Part shown: positions 54,341 through 64,000 of the stretch, one piece after another
How the letters are laid out: each line of letters opens with the position of its first letter
How positions within the stretch are numbered: position 1 is the stretch's first letter
Assembly: GCA_025350465.1 (NCBI GenBank)
Contig: JANXXU010000002.1
Coordinates: 124,001 to 188,000, forward strand
Source: Alphaproteobacteria bacterium
Lineage (GTDB): Bacteria > Pseudomonadota > Alphaproteobacteria > Micropepsales > Micropepsaceae
Reading direction: 5' to 3'
DNA length: 64,000 nucleotides
Notes under the pieces: generated by a model
Told to the model about the DNA's origin: nothing
The model's input: only the letters and a program-made list of their open reading frames with translations
The model's database searches: none
Program-made: the position numbers and the translations under genes

Positions 54341-54376
54341 AAAAAGCCCGGCATTCGCGCCGGGCTTTCGTTTTGC
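54341..54376 (+). terminator. Intrinsic terminator after serine hydrolase gene
   Basis: AAAGCCCGGC pairs with GCCGGGCTTT around a six-base loop, followed by CGTTTTG. It also has an A-rich left side, so it can act for the minus-strand gene at 54413-54925. One of the two cleanest terminators seen. Confidence 0.9.
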
Positions 54377-54412
54377 GATCGTCGCGCGGCGCGCTCGGCG
54401 TCGCTCGAGAGA

Positions 54413-54925
54413 TTAGTCGTCGTTGTTGATGATCTTCCAGCTACCGTCATGACGGCGGCAGGCGACGCCGGTTCCGGTTTGCTCCTCGCCGTCGACCCAG
54501 ATGCGCTGCTCGAAGCGGCGGCAGGGCCCATCGTGTCCTTGATAACCGTCCTCGTAGTACTCCGTCGGGCGGACATAGCCGTGATGATGCGAGTAGGGAT
54601 TTTCCCATTCGTAGTTGCGGTCCTCGTCGCGGCTGTCGAACGCGTCGTCGTAGGATTCATTGTAGTAATAGGCGTCGTAGTGTTTGTCGCGGCACGAACC
54701 GCGCACGATCTCGTGGCCGGCCAGACCGCCCAGCAAGACGCCGCCGACTGTCGCCGCCGTGCGGCCGCCGCCGTGGCCGAACTGACTGCCGATGATGCCA
54801 CCGATGATCGCGCCACCGACCGTGCCGGCAACTTTGGCGTCTTCGCAATCCGCCATGGCGGGCGACGCCGTCATGGCCAAAGAACTTGCTGCGAGCAGGA
54901 GCGCTGCCGCAATCGACTTCAACAT
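54413..54925 (-). CDS. Glycine-zipper 17-kDa antigen-like outer membrane or periplasmic protein
   Basis: Protein of 170 residues with a signal peptide (cleavage near AMA-DCE). A Gly-rich 2TM glycine zipper follows (GTVGGAIIGGIIGSQFG, TVGGVLLGGLAG), then a Tyr/Asp-rich linker and a beta C-terminal region CRRFEQRIWVDGEEQTGTGVACRRHDGSWKI, as in the 17kDa_Anti_2 family. These are envelope proteins of unclear role. There is no lipobox at the cleavage site, so it is likely soluble or membrane-inserted by the zipper. AGGAGG precedes the ATG. Confidence 0.86.
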   Translation of the reverse strand: MLKSIAAALLLAASSLAMTASPAMADCEDAKVAGTVGGAIIGGIIGSQFGHGGGRTAATVGGVLLGGLAGHEIVRGSCRDKHYDAYYYNESYDDAFDSRDEDRNYEWENPYSHHHGYVRPTEYYEDGYQGHDGPCRRFEQRIWVDGEEQTGTGVACRRHDGSWKIINNDD

Positions 54926-55088
54926 TTGAGGCCTCCTAAGATTGGCTTCGCGCGGCGCGATGGTCGCGCCCTCCGCTGGAGCGAGGGTTTAGCACAGTTT
55001 CGCCCGCGGCGCAGAGGGGCCAAGTTGTAGCGCCCGACACAGACCCGTGACGCGCCGGCCCTTGAACCGGCCGAAACTGCGGTTCGCG

Positions 55089-57308
55089 TTAGCCTTCGAT
55101 CTTGGAGAAATCGGCGACGGTGTGCATCGCGGCGCGGATTTCGTTAAGGAGTTTCAAGCGGTTCTCGCGGAAGCCTGGGTCGTCGGCGTTGACGGTCACC
55201 TTGTCGAAGAAAGCGTCGACCGGCGCGCGCAGACGAGCCATCGCGCGCATCGCCTCCTCGAAGCGTTCGTTCTGCAGTTCGGAGGCGATCACGTCCTTGG
55301 CGATGGCGAGCGACTTGAAAAGCTCGACCTCCTGATGTTCGCGCAGCAGCTCGACGTCGGGCTCACCGGTGAAGCCCGCGTGCTTGGCGTTCTTCTTTTT
55401 CTCCTTGCCTTCCTCGATCTTCAAAATGTTCGTCGCGCGCTTGTAGCCGGCGAGAAGGTTGGTGCCGTCGTCGGTCTTGAGGAAGGATTGCAGCGCCTCA
55501 ACGCGGCGGACGATGAGGACGAGATCATCTTGCCCTCGAAGCGCGAACACCGCGTCGATCAGATCGTGGCGCATACCCTTGTCGCGGAGTGCGACCTTCA
55601 GGCGGTCGGCGAAAAACTGACTAGCTGAAGCCAGCGCGTCGATTGCCTTTTTGATAGTCTGATGAAGCCTTTCATCGCCGGGTTTATGCTTGATAAGCGC
55701 GATGAGCGCGTTCGCCATGTCCGCTCGACCAACCGCCAATGCTTCCATCACCAGCTGCTGCTGCCGACCGAGATTGGTGTCGATATATTTCACTACAGTG
55801 TGCTGCACGATTGACTGCGTAAGCAGAGTCTGCAATTTGAGACGTAAGCCGTTGTCTAAGATAATACGAATAATACCGAGCGCGCTGCGACGTAAGGCAA
55901 ATGGGTCTCTGGACCCAGTTGGCAACTCGTCGACTGCCCACAATGACCCTAGTGAATCTCCCTTGTCCGCCAGCGCCACCGCGATGCTCACCGGAGCGGT
56001 CGGAACTTGGTCGGCCGGCCCAAGTGGCTTGTAGTGGTCGCGGATCGCGTCGGCGACTTCGGGGGCTTCCTTGTCGTGGAGGGCGAAGTAGCGGCCCATG
56101 GCGCCCTGCACTTCCGGGAATTCGCCGACGGTTCCTGAGACCAGGTCGGCTTTGCAGAGGCGCGCGGCGCGGCGCGCTTTTGTTTCGTCGGCGCCGATCA
56201 GTCTGGCGATCTCACCCGCCAGCGCCTCGACGCGCTCGACGCGCTCCAATTGGGTGCCGAGTTTGGCGTGGAAGACGATTTGCGCCAGCGCGGGCACGCG
56301 CGACTCCAGCGTGTGCTTTAGATCTTGATCCCAGAAGAACTTCGCGTCCGACAACCGCGCGCGCAGGACGCGCTCGTTGCCGGCGACAACTGTCTTGCCG
56401 CCGTCTTTCGTGACCGTGTTGGCCACGATGATGAATTTGTTCGCGAGCTTGCCCGTCTTCGGATCGCGCAGTGCGAAATATTTCTGGTTCGTGCGCATCG
56501 TGGAGATGAGAATCTCCTGCGGCACGCCGAGATAGGCCTTATCGAACGTCCCGATCAGCACGACCGGCCACTCGACCAAACCCGCGACCTCGTCGGCCAA
56601 GCCGTCGTCGGCGATCAACTCCAAGTTCTGCGCGTGGGCGAGTTGCGTCGCGTCGTGCAGGATCGCAGCCTTGCGCTCGGCCGCATTCAGCACGACATGC
56701 GCCTGCTTCAACTTCTCGACATAATCGTCGAAGCGGCGAACTTCGATCGGTGCGTTCGCCATGAAGCGGTGGCCGCGCGTCGTGGTGCCCGAGCGGATGC
56801 CGCCGATGTCGAACTTCACCAGCTCGCCGTCGAACGTGCAGAGAATGGAGTGCAGCGGGCGGACCCAGGTCAGATCGCCGGCGCCCCATCGCTGCGATTT
56901 CGGCCATGGGAAATTGCGCACGATCTCAGGGATGATCTCGGCGACGACGTCCGGCGTCGGGCGGCCTTTGCGTTCGATGACCGCCAGATAAAAATCGCCC
57001 TTGGCGTCATTCTGCACTTTCAACTGCTCGCGCTTCAGACCGGTCGACCGCAAGAAGCCCTCGATGGCTTGCGCCGGCGCATCGACGCGCGGGCCTTTGC
57101 GTTCCTCCCGCAAATCGGCTTGAGCAGCGGGCAAGCCTTCGATGACGAGCGCGAGACGGCGCGGCGTGGCGAAGTCGCGCGCGCCCTCGTTCGTGTAACC
57201 GCGATCGGTCAGCGCGCCGACGACAAGACGCTCCAGATCGCGCGCGGCCGCGTGTTGCATGCGCGCGGGGATCTCTTCTGAGAAAAGTTCGAGGAGGAGC
57301 TGGGGCAT
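55089..57308 (-). CDS. glyS: Glycyl-tRNA synthetase beta subunit
   Basis: Protein of 739 residues, the partner of GlyQ in the bacterial alpha2beta2 enzyme that charges tRNA-Gly. The typical start [17 protein letters not shown], the FVFATPRRL-like [15 protein letters not shown], the [18 protein letters not shown] region, [13 protein letters not shown] and [16 protein letters not shown] are visible, and the C-terminal anticodon-binding helices end with [12 protein letters not shown]. Residues about 450-550 are encoded by a patch of about 50 percent GC against more than 60 percent around it. glyQ lies upstream across a 161-base gap that holds a palindromic element. Confidence 0.96.
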   Translation of the reverse strand: MPQLLLELFSEEIPARMQHAAARDLERLVVGALTDRGYTNEGARDFATPRRLALVIEGLPAAQADLREERKGPRVDAPAQAIEGFLRSTGLKREQLKVQNDAKGDFYLAVIERKGRPTPDVVAEIIPEIVRNFPWPKSQRWGAGDLTWVRPLHSILCTFDGELVKFDIGGIRSGTTTRGHRFMANAPIEVRRFDDYVEKLKQAHVVLNAAERKAAILHDATQLAHAQNLELIADDGLADEVAGLVEWPVVLIGTFDKAYLGVPQEILISTMRTNQKYFALRDPKTGKLANKFIIVANTVTKDGGKTVVAGNERVLRARLSDAKFFWDQDLKHTLESRVPALAQIVFHAKLGTQLERVERVEALAGEIARLIGADETKARRAARLCKADLVSGTVGEFPEVQGAMGRYFALHDKEAPEVADAIRDHYKPLGPADQVPTAPVSIAVALADKGDSLGSLWAVDELPTGSRDPFALRRSALGIIRIILDNGLRLKLQTLLTQSIVQHTVVKYIDTNLGRQQQLVMEALAVGRADMANALIALIKHKPGDERLHQTIKKAIDALASASQFFADRLKVALRDKGMRHDLIDAVFALRGQDDLVLIVRRVEALQSFLKTDDGTNLLAGYKRATNILKIEEGKEKKKNAKHAGFTGEPDVELLREHQEVELFKSLAIAKDVIASELQNERFEEAMRAMARLRAPVDAFFDKVTVNADDPGFRENRLKLLNEIRAAMHTVADFSKIEG

Positions 57309-57333
57309 TTAATCTTCGCGCGGTCGCTTGGCA

Positions 57334-57456
57334 CTTCCCTCCCCCTTGTGGGGAGGGATTGAGGGTGGGGGTACGGTGCAAGACGCGGCGCGTGCCAAGT
57401 ACCCCCACCCGGATCGCGAAGTGCGATCCGACCTCCCCACAGGGGGGAGGTGGAAG
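57334..57456. repeat. Large imperfect palindromic intergenic element between glyQ and glyS
   Basis: The outer arms (CTTCCCTCCCCCTTGTGGGG on the left, CCTCCCCACAGGGGGGAGGT plus GGAAG on the right) pair over about 20 positions. Inner arms GGGTGGGGGTAC and GTACCCCCACCC pair next, and a small hairpin GGATCGC...GCGATCC lies near the right end. The whole is about 123 bp. Such C/G-rich palindromes resemble the dispersed repeats of Rhizobiales chromosomes. It sits inside an operon. Confidence 0.85.
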
Positions 57457-57469
57457 AATGTGCGCGCGC

Positions 57470-58423
<954 letters not shown>

Positions 58424-58616
58424 TTGGCGGTCGCGCAAGACGGGGAACCGGGGAGCGGCGGAAGCTAAAGAGACGCTCTCGGGGGGTCAAGGCGCGGGCG
58501 TTCCCATGCTCGCGATTCCGAGACGAGCAAGCGCCGGCGCGAATTTGATGTGGGTCAAGCCAAACGCGCCGGCGTTGCGTTAGCGTGAATATGCAGAAAA
58601 CGCACGGAGGGCGGCC

Positions 58617-59150
58617 ATGGCCCAGACTCGAACACTCGTCGTCTATTACTCGCGCACGGGCACGACGCGCAAAGTCGCGCAGACGATCGCCTCTGCGCTG
58701 GGCGCCGATCTCGAAGAGATTCGCGAGACGATTTCGCGGCGCGGCGTATTCGGCTATTTGCGGGCGGCATACGAAGCCGCCAGGCAACGCAGCGCGCCGA
58801 TCCACACAGGCAGCAAGAACCCTCACAACTACGACCTCGTCGTCATCGGGACGCCGGTGTGGGCGGGCGCGGTCGCACCACCTGTGCGCACGTATATTGC
58901 AGCGGCGAAAGAGCGTCTGTCGTCAGTTGCGTTCTTCTGTACGCTCGGCGGGCACGGTGCTGAAACGACGTTCAAGCAAATGGAAGCGCTCGCCGGCAAG
59001 GCGCCGCTGGCGCGCTGCGCTGTCACGGCGAGCGATGTGACACGAGGACTCTCCGGGTTGCTCGCCGCCGACTTCGTCAAGAGCCTGACGACACCGCGTG
59101 CTTCCGTAAAGCCGGCGATGCGTATCTTCCCAGAACCTGCTCACGCTTGA
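58617..59150 (+). CDS. Flavodoxin-family protein
   Basis: Protein of 177 residues with the FMN phosphate loop TLVVYYSRTGTTRKVA at the N terminus and VVIGTPVWAGAVAPPVRTYI as the second isoalloxazine loop; VAFFCTLGGHGAETTF is the third. It fits the NADPH-independent flavodoxin family of about 170 residues. Redox partner unknown. GGAGGG precedes ATG 58617. It is divergent from glyQ and convergent with the TetR gene. Confidence 0.92.
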   Translation: MAQTRTLVVYYSRTGTTRKVAQTIASALGADLEEIRETISRRGVFGYLRAAYEAARQRSAPIHTGSKNPHNYDLVVIGTPVWAGAVAPPVRTYIAAAKERLSSVAFFCTLGGHGAETTFKQMEALAGKAPLARCAVTASDVTRGLSGLLAADFVKSLTTPRASVKPAMRIFPEPAHA

Positions 59151-59184
59151 TATCGCCGCCCTCGGCCGTGCGAAGGCTGAACGC

Positions 59185-59844
59185 TCACGCGTCGCGCGGC
59201 GTCAGCACTTCGGGCAGATAGATGCGCAGATAGGCGACGACGGCGCGCATGCTCTCATCGAAAAGAGCGTCGGTGATCGTGCCATGGCGCTCGAACGACA
59301 TGCGCCAGAAGGTGTCCGAGATCTCGATCGCGTTGGTGCAGATCGCCTCAAGCCCTTCGATGTCCGGGGTCACGAAATAGTCGTGGAATTGCGCGGCGAT
59401 GATGCGCCCAAGCCGCTCGTTGAAGTCGGAGTCGTAAGTCTGGATGTCGCGCGGCACATCGGGGCCCAAAAGCAACCGCATGCATGCGACGTTTGACGTG
59501 TAGAGTTCGCGTCCGCGCTGCGATCCGACGCGCCAAGACCCTTGCCAGGAGCGACGCTCGTGGGGCGCCGTACCCTCCGCGCTCAGCTTCTCAAAACGCT
59601 CGATATAAACGCGCGCTTGGGCGAACATCGCCGCTTCCGCCGAAGGAAAGAAGTGATAGACCGTCGCCGTCGGCATGTGCGCTTCGTCGGCGATCATCTG
59701 GATCGTGACGTCGGACGGTCCGTGTTTCAGCAGCAATTTTTCGACCGCCTGCATTAGCAGCTGAAACCGCGCCTTGCTGTCGGCCCGCGCTGGCCAGCGC
59801 GGCGTAATCTTTTCAATGCGCGCCGTCTTGAAGGCGAGAATCAT
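59185..59844 (-). CDS. TetR-family transcriptional regulator
   Basis: Protein of 219 residues. The N-terminal HTH is seen as LLMQAVEKLLLKHGPSDVTIQMIADEAHMPTATVYHFFPSAEAAMFA, the TetR signature. The C-terminal ligand domain is unremarkable. The start ATG 59844 follows GAGGA; a longer TTG start at 59871 would overlap the receptor gene end. The gene lies 23 bases after the TonB receptor gene on the same strand, so the two are one transcript, and a palindrome near the divergent aminotransferase is its likely operator. Confidence 0.9.
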   Translation of the reverse strand: MILAFKTARIEKITPRWPARADSKARFQLLMQAVEKLLLKHGPSDVTIQMIADEAHMPTATVYHFFPSAEAAMFAQARVYIERFEKLSAEGTAPHERRSWQGSWRVGSQRGRELYTSNVACMRLLLGPDVPRDIQTYDSDFNERLGRIIAAQFHDYFVTPDIEGLEAICTNAIEISDTFWRMSFERHGTITDALFDESMRAVVAYLRIYLPEVLTPRDA

Positions 59845-59867
59845 CTGGCAATCCTCATGCGGCTCGC

Positions 59868-62156
59868 TCAATTATAATGGAAAGACACTTCCGCGCCGAC
59901 GGTCAAAGGCTGACCGACGATCTGCTGCAGGAAGCCAAAGGTTTGCGTCAGATTAAAGGCCTCGTTCAGGTATTTCTGGTCGCCGAGATTCTTGCCGAAG
60001 ACCGAGAACCGCCACTCACCATCGTTGATCACATAGGACGCGCGCGCGTCGAACAGCCAAAAACCGCTTTGCATGATGAGCGGATCGTCGGAGAGATCGA
60101 AGAACACTTTGCTCTTATACGACGCCGAACCAACGAGGTCGATGAAGTCGCCGCTGCCCAACGGGATCGTATAATCGGCGATCCCGGTTAATGAAAACTT
60201 CGGCGCGAGCGGCAGAGTGTTGCCGGAGAAATCTACCGGGCCTCCAACCGTGTTGACGAACTGGTCGATCTTGGCATCGAGCCAAGCAGCGTTCATGCTG
60301 ACGGTCATATTTTCAAAGGGTTTGGCGATGCTCTCGAGCTCGATTCCCTTGATCGTCGACTTGGGTGCGTTCTGTAGGACGTTCACCGGGAATCCAGTGC
60401 CGCCCGTCGGGATCACGAGGTTGAAAACCTGGAGGTCGGTATAATCGTACCAGAAGGCGGCGAGGTTCACGCGAAGCTTCTTGTCCAGCAAATCGGTCTT
60501 CACGCCGACCTCGTAGGCGAGATTCTTTTCGGGCCGAATCGGCTCGGCCTGCGTCGCCGCGTTGATCGGGTTCACGTCTAAGAAACCGCCGTTGAAGCCG
60601 CCGCTCTTGAAGCCGGTTGACACGCTCGCATAGGCCATCACGGTTTCATCGAAACGATGGTCGAGCGCCACGCGCCACGAGAAGCCGTCATCTGTGATGT
60701 TGTGGTTGAACGCCCACAACGTCTGATACGGATCGAAATGGTCGATGCCGCCGTCTTGCGACGTCCAGAGACCAAGGACGTTGAAATCCCGCTGCTCTCT
60801 GGTAAGCCGCGCGCCGAGCGTCAGATGCGTACGGTCGAAGATCTCATAGTCGCCTTGACTGAAGATGGCGTAAGAGCGCGTCTTCTGGTCGCTAATTCCG
60901 CGGCCGATCTGGGCAAAGGCGGTCGTTGTATCGCCGGGGATCGGATTGTCGCCGCAGAAGGCCCCGCAGATCAGATCGGCGTCGAGGAAAATGAAAACCG
61001 ACTGATCCTGCTTTAGCGTCTCGTTCAGATAATAGAGACCGACGAGCCAGTTGTATTTCTCGCCACTCCCTGCCGCGCGCAGCTCCTGCGTGAAGGTGTC
61101 CGAGCGCACGCCAAAATCGATCTCCAACATGCGGAAGGGGCTTGTGTCCGAATCCTCTGGATGAAGCTTGGTGTTGTGCTCGAACGCTGTAATCGAGGTC
61201 AGCGTCACGCCGCTCCAATTGTAGTCACCGCGAACTGACGCGCCCTCGTTCTTGATGTTGAGATGCTGCGTCCGGTTGTAGTTGCCTTCATAAAGATTAG
61301 TCGGTCCGGAATAGCCAAACGTGTCGACACCGCCTGGATTCGTGCCGACTTGGTGATACTCGGTCGGCAGCGTGTCGACCGCGCCGCCATGCATATTGAA
61401 TAGCAGCGTGAAATTCTCGGCCGGATCCACACGCCACTGGCCGCGCATGGCGAAGCTGTCTGTGCCGCTGACGCGCTGGCCGTTCAGCAGATTCCTCATG
61501 TAGCCGTCGGAGCTATCGCGGATAAAGGCAAAGCGGCCAGCCGAGTTGTCGCCGGTCGGCGCGTTGAAGAAGCCTTGCTCCTCATTGGTGTTGTAGGAGC
61601 CGTAACTTGCCGAGAGCGCCGCCGTGAGGTCGTCGACCGGTTTGTTCGAAATGAAATTAATCAATCCGCTCGAGGTGTTGCGGCCATAGAGGGTTCCTTG
61701 CGGGCCCTTCAAAACCTCGATGCGATCGAGGTCGAAAACTTGAAACGATTGGGCGGAGGGAGAACTCAAATATACTTCATCGGCATAGACGCCGTTGGGG
61801 CCCGCGTTGTTGGTGTTGAAGTCGTTGTTGCCGACGCCGCGAATGGTGACGATCGGCTGGTTCGACGAACCCGACGGCATGCCGATCGAAACATCGGGAA
61901 TGAACTCGGCAAGCTTGTCGCTGGTGTTGACGCCCAGGTCTCTGATCTTGGCGCCTGACAGCGAGGTGACGGACGCCGGAACGTCTTGCGCGTCTTGCTT
62001 GCGCTTTTGCGCGGTGACCGTGACCTTCTCGATCTGGCCGTTGTTGGCGGGCGGCGGATCGTCGGCGCGAGCCGGCAAGATAGCTAGTCCGGCGAGCGAC
62101 AGCGCTACGATGTAGGTCGAGGTTTGGCGGAGAGGAGAACGTGTTCGCTTGGCCAT
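59868..62156 (-). CDS. TonB-dependent receptor (sphingomonad/caulobacter type)
   Basis: Outer-membrane protein of 762 residues with a signal peptide ending near ARA-DDP. TonB-box-like EKVTVTAQKR is at the start of the mature part, the plug holds VPASVTSLSG, IVTIRGVGNN and LDRIEVLKGPQGTLYGRNTSSGLINFISNKP, and the C-terminal beta barrel ends in a terminal Phe-x-Tyr-type strand (VGAEVSFHYN). Substrate unknown. ATG 62156 lies behind AGGGGG; the frame is open 115 codons upstream. It forms one unit with the TetR gene and is divergent from the aminotransferase. Confidence 0.95.
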   Translation of the reverse strand: MAKRTRSPLRQTSTYIVALSLAGLAILPARADDPPPANNGQIEKVTVTAQKRKQDAQDVPASVTSLSGAKIRDLGVNTSDKLAEFIPDVSIGMPSGSSNQPIVTIRGVGNNDFNTNNAGPNGVYADEVYLSSPSAQSFQVFDLDRIEVLKGPQGTLYGRNTSSGLINFISNKPVDDLTAALSASYGSYNTNEEQGFFNAPTGDNSAGRFAFIRDSSDGYMRNLLNGQRVSGTDSFAMRGQWRVDPAENFTLLFNMHGGAVDTLPTEYHQVGTNPGGVDTFGYSGPTNLYEGNYNRTQHLNIKNEGASVRGDYNWSGVTLTSITAFEHNTKLHPEDSDTSPFRMLEIDFGVRSDTFTQELRAAGSGEKYNWLVGLYYLNETLKQDQSVFIFLDADLICGAFCGDNPIPGDTTTAFAQIGRGISDQKTRSYAIFSQGDYEIFDRTHLTLGARLTREQRDFNVLGLWTSQDGGIDHFDPYQTLWAFNHNITDDGFSWRVALDHRFDETVMAYASVSTGFKSGGFNGGFLDVNPINAATQAEPIRPEKNLAYEVGVKTDLLDKKLRVNLAAFWYDYTDLQVFNLVIPTGGTGFPVNVLQNAPKSTIKGIELESIAKPFENMTVSMNAAWLDAKIDQFVNTVGGPVDFSGNTLPLAPKFSLTGIADYTIPLGSGDFIDLVGSASYKSKVFFDLSDDPLIMQSGFWLFDARASYVINDGEWRFSVFGKNLGDQKYLNEAFNLTQTFGFLQQIVGQPLTVGAEVSFHYN

Positions 62157-62536
62157 TCCGGGCCCCCTGTGCACGACGAGACTACCGCGCCCCGGGCCAC
62201 CCTGATCCGAGGCCGCAGTCATCGAGTTAAATCGAATTCGGGGCAAGCCGCACGAACTGATTCGGTTTGCTTTGGCGATTCGACCTAACCTGTTGCGCTT
62301 GTGTCGCGCCGGATCACCGGCCCTACGCCGGCCGGCTGCGACCGGGCTGGACGGGAACCGGGGTAGGACCGGACGAGCCTGGACCATTTCTCCATGAGTT
62401 GCAGTAAGCCCCCGCAAGAGAATCGTTATTCGAGAATTGTCGATTTGTCGGAGCCTGAACTTATTGATTGTTGCAAAGCCAAGCTTCCCGGTGACCAACA
62501 ATTCGACTAAAGTCGAACATTCGACGGGAGGCGCGT
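62157..62536. promoter_or_regulatory. Divergent control region of TonB receptor and aminotransferase
   Basis: The 380-base gap holds the promoters of both divergent genes. Its right end contains the palindrome described separately. The part next to the receptor gene is C/G-rich; the middle has AT-richer blocks such as CGTTATTCGAGAATTGTC. No gene is supported here, since the upstream part of the receptor frame has no signal peptide start. Confidence 0.6.
62502..62517. promoter_or_regulatory. Palindromic operator candidate (TTCGACT-AA-AGTCGAA)
   Basis: A perfect 7-bp inverted repeat with two-base centre, followed by a further half-site ATTCGAC at 62519-62525. It lies just before the aminotransferase Shine-Dalgarno, so a bound TetR-type protein would repress that gene. 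Likely recognised by the regulator at 59185-59844. Confidence 0.65.
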
Positions 62537-63811
62537 ATGGCTTGGAAAAACACCAAGGACCTTGAGCTTCGGGAGCGCGCGCAAAAGGTCATTCCGGGCG
62601 GCATGTACGGTCATCAATCGACTGTGCTTCTGCCCGATGGATATCCGCAATTCTTCGCGCGCGCCGAGGGCACTCGGCTCTGGGACGCCGACGGCAACAG
62701 CTACATCGATTACATGTGCGCGTATGGGCCAAACCTGTTCGGCTATGGCCACGCCGAGATCGACGACGCGGCGATCGCACAGTTGCGGCGCGGCGACGCA
62801 ATGACCGGCCCCTCGCCTCTCATCGTCGAACTGGCGGAAGCGTTCGTGCGCATGGTGACGCACGCCGATTGGGCGATCTTCTGCAAGAACGGCACCGACG
62901 CGACCACAATGGCGCTGACGATCGCGCGCGCTCATACGGGCAAACGCAAAGTCCTAACGGCGACGGGCGCCTATCACGGCGCGGCGCCGTGGTGCACGCC
63001 GCGCCCAGCCGGTACCGTCGCCGAGGACCGCGCACATCTCGTTCACTTTACCTACAACGACATCGCGAGCCTTGAGGCCGCCGTGAAAAGTGTGGGCGAA
63101 GATCTCGCTGCTATTTTCGCGGCACCCTTCAAGCACGACGCATTTCAGGATCAGCAATTGCCGACCCGCGAATACGCGAACCGAGTGCGCGAGATCTGCG
63201 ACAAGACCGGCGCGCTTCTCGTCGTCGACGATGTTCGCGCCGGTCTTCGCCTGGCGCGCGATTGCAGTTGGTCGCTGGTCGATGTGAAGCCCGACCTTTC
63301 GACGTGGGGCAAAGCGATCGCCAACGGGCATCCGATTTCGGCCCTGCTTGGCTCGGAGAAAGCGCGCGCGGCGGCGCAGGCGATTTACGTGACGGGCTCT
63401 TACTGGTTCGCCGCGGCAGCGATGGCGGCTGCGGTCAAGACGCTCGAGTTCGTGCGCGAGAGCGACTATCTGGAGCACACCGAGACGATGGGACGGCGCT
63501 TGCGCGAAGGGTTGCAGCAGCAGGCAGCCGCGCACGGCTTCACACTTCGCCAGACAGGTCCCGCGCAAATGCCGCAAATTTTGTTCGATGACGATCCCGA
63601 TTTCCGCAAAGGCTTCGCTTGGACGCAGGCGGCCTTAAAGCGCGGCGTCTATCTCCACCCCTGGCACAACATGTTCATTTGCGCGGCGCTAACGGAGGGC
63701 CACGTGAGCGAAACGCTCGCCGCAACCGACGCCGCGTTTGAGACGGTGAAGAAGCGCCTGCCAACGCTAAAGCCGCATCCCGTGGTGGCGCAACTTTTTT
63801 CTGGACACTAA
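62537..63811 (+). CDS. Class III PLP-dependent aminotransferase or glutamate-1-semialdehyde aminomutase-like enzyme
   Basis: Protein of 424 residues. Class III motifs: GTRLWDADGNSYIDYMCAYGPNLFGYGHAEID, the phosphate-binding NGTDATTMALTIARAHTGK, GAYHGAAP, VVDDVRAG (conserved Asp) and the PLP Lys about residue 259 in STWGKAIANGHPISALLG. It looks like the GSA aminomutase side of the family, but hemL proper is not indicated since the N terminus and the substrate loop differ; an amino-acid or beta-amino-acid transaminase is plausible. ATG 62537 follows GGGAGG. It is divergent from the TonB receptor, with a palindromic site beside its start. Confidence 0.9.
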   Translation: MAWKNTKDLELRERAQKVIPGGMYGHQSTVLLPDGYPQFFARAEGTRLWDADGNSYIDYMCAYGPNLFGYGHAEIDDAAIAQLRRGDAMTGPSPLIVELAEAFVRMVTHADWAIFCKNGTDATTMALTIARAHTGKRKVLTATGAYHGAAPWCTPRPAGTVAEDRAHLVHFTYNDIASLEAAVKSVGEDLAAIFAAPFKHDAFQDQQLPTREYANRVREICDKTGALLVVDDVRAGLRLARDCSWSLVDVKPDLSTWGKAIANGHPISALLGSEKARAAAQAIYVTGSYWFAAAAMAAAVKTLEFVRESDYLEHTETMGRRLREGLQQQAAAHGFTLRQTGPAQMPQILFDDDPDFRKGFAWTQAALKRGVYLHPWHNMFICAALTEGHVSETLAATDAAFETVKKRLPTLKPHPVVAQLFSGH

Positions 63812-63862
63812 TTGCCTTCGCTTTAAAAGCGATGAGCGCGTACGGCTGATGCTGGTTTTAGA

Positions 63863-64000
63863 TTAGCGATATGGACAGTCGACCCGGTCACAGGCGCGTT
63901 GCTGGCCGGGCGCCGAATAGGTACCGCAAGTCGGGCACTTGATCATGTCTTCCATGGGAAGCTGGTTGGTTGCCGTGCGCTCAGTCGCACGCCGCAGCGC
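63863..64000 (-). CDS. C-terminal end of a small zinc-ribbon protein (5' truncated by window edge)
   Basis: The minus-strand frame is open from base 64000 and stops at 63863. The visible 45 residues end with MIKCPTCGTYSAPGQQ, RACDRVDCPYR. Two Cys pairs (C-x2-C and C-x4-C) form a zinc-ribbon-like site. This resembles the C-terminal tail of PP0621-family small membrane-anchored proteins, whose N-terminal helix would lie outside the window. Function unknown. Confidence 0.6.
   Translation of the reverse strand, partial: ALRRATERTATNQLPMEDMIKCPTCGTYSAPGQQRACDRVDCPYR

Overview
The window looks like chromosomal DNA of a high-GC (about 60 percent or more) alphaproteobacterium, near Rhizobiales or Micropepsales; the order cannot be fixed from sequence alone. 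The lineage call rests on a NadQ-type Nudix/winged-helix regulator with nadABC, separate glyQ and glyS, an ATP-independent pyruvate phosphate dikinase, a DUF4919 protein, typical short alphaproteobacterial hypothetical genes and a sphingomonad/caulobacter-style TonB-dependent receptor. I see no rRNA, tRNA, CRISPR array, transposase, prophage or plasmid gene. Most of the window is ordinary chromosome with small operons.

Layout. 1-9.5 kb: end of an unknown membrane-anchored protein, a small GNAT protein, a GH18-deacetylase-GT2 polysaccharide synthase fusion, an acyl-CoA dehydrogenase, a TerC protein, secreted proteins (one a degenerate HNH-like protein) and a universal stress protein pair. 9.7-17.2 kb: a three-gene cassette (HD hydrolase, tyrosine-phosphatase-like protein, NadQ-like regulator), an HU protein, an EEP-family phosphoesterase and the de novo NAD operon nadABC, with two matching 19-bp palindromic sites 73 bp apart upstream of nadA. 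17.2-27.7 kb: TRIC-like channel, M61-like peptidase, SDR, sulfatase, a divergent pair of DJ-1 proteins (one secreted, one the GlxA-type regulator), an AraC regulator overlapping an endonuclease III-like protein, and a SleB-type cell wall hydrolase.

27.7-28.76 kb is a gene-poor stretch with an AT-rich island and a perfect inverted repeat. 28.76-42.7 kb: a His-rich secreted protein, alpha/beta hydrolase, M13 peptidase, DUF3108 protein, GPH-type transporter, small ORFs, a TPR-sulfotransferase with a perfect 27-bp triplicated repeat, ppdK and a LysE exporter. 42.7-47.7 kb: GNAT protein and a surface-glycan set (GT2-GtrA fusion, 2OG-Fe(II) oxygenase, GT39 transferase). 47.9-52.2 kb: PepSY protein, LptB ATPase, an OmpR-type regulator and divergent histidine kinase, and a four-fold-repeat membrane protein of the COG4705 type; these probably form a signalling unit with lptB lying inside it.

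52.3-64 kb: a membrane-tethered beta-lactamase-fold serine hydrolase, a glycine-zipper outer-membrane protein, glyS and glyQ separated by a large palindromic element, a flavodoxin, and a divergent locus of TonB receptor plus TetR regulator against a class III aminotransferase, with a palindromic operator candidate near the aminotransferase start. The window closes on the truncated end of a small zinc-ribbon protein.

The best candidates for undescribed biology are the HD hydrolase/phosphatase/NadQ cassette with its helically phased operators, the PepSY/two-component/COG4705 unit, the receptor/TetR/aminotransferase divergon, and the AT-rich island.
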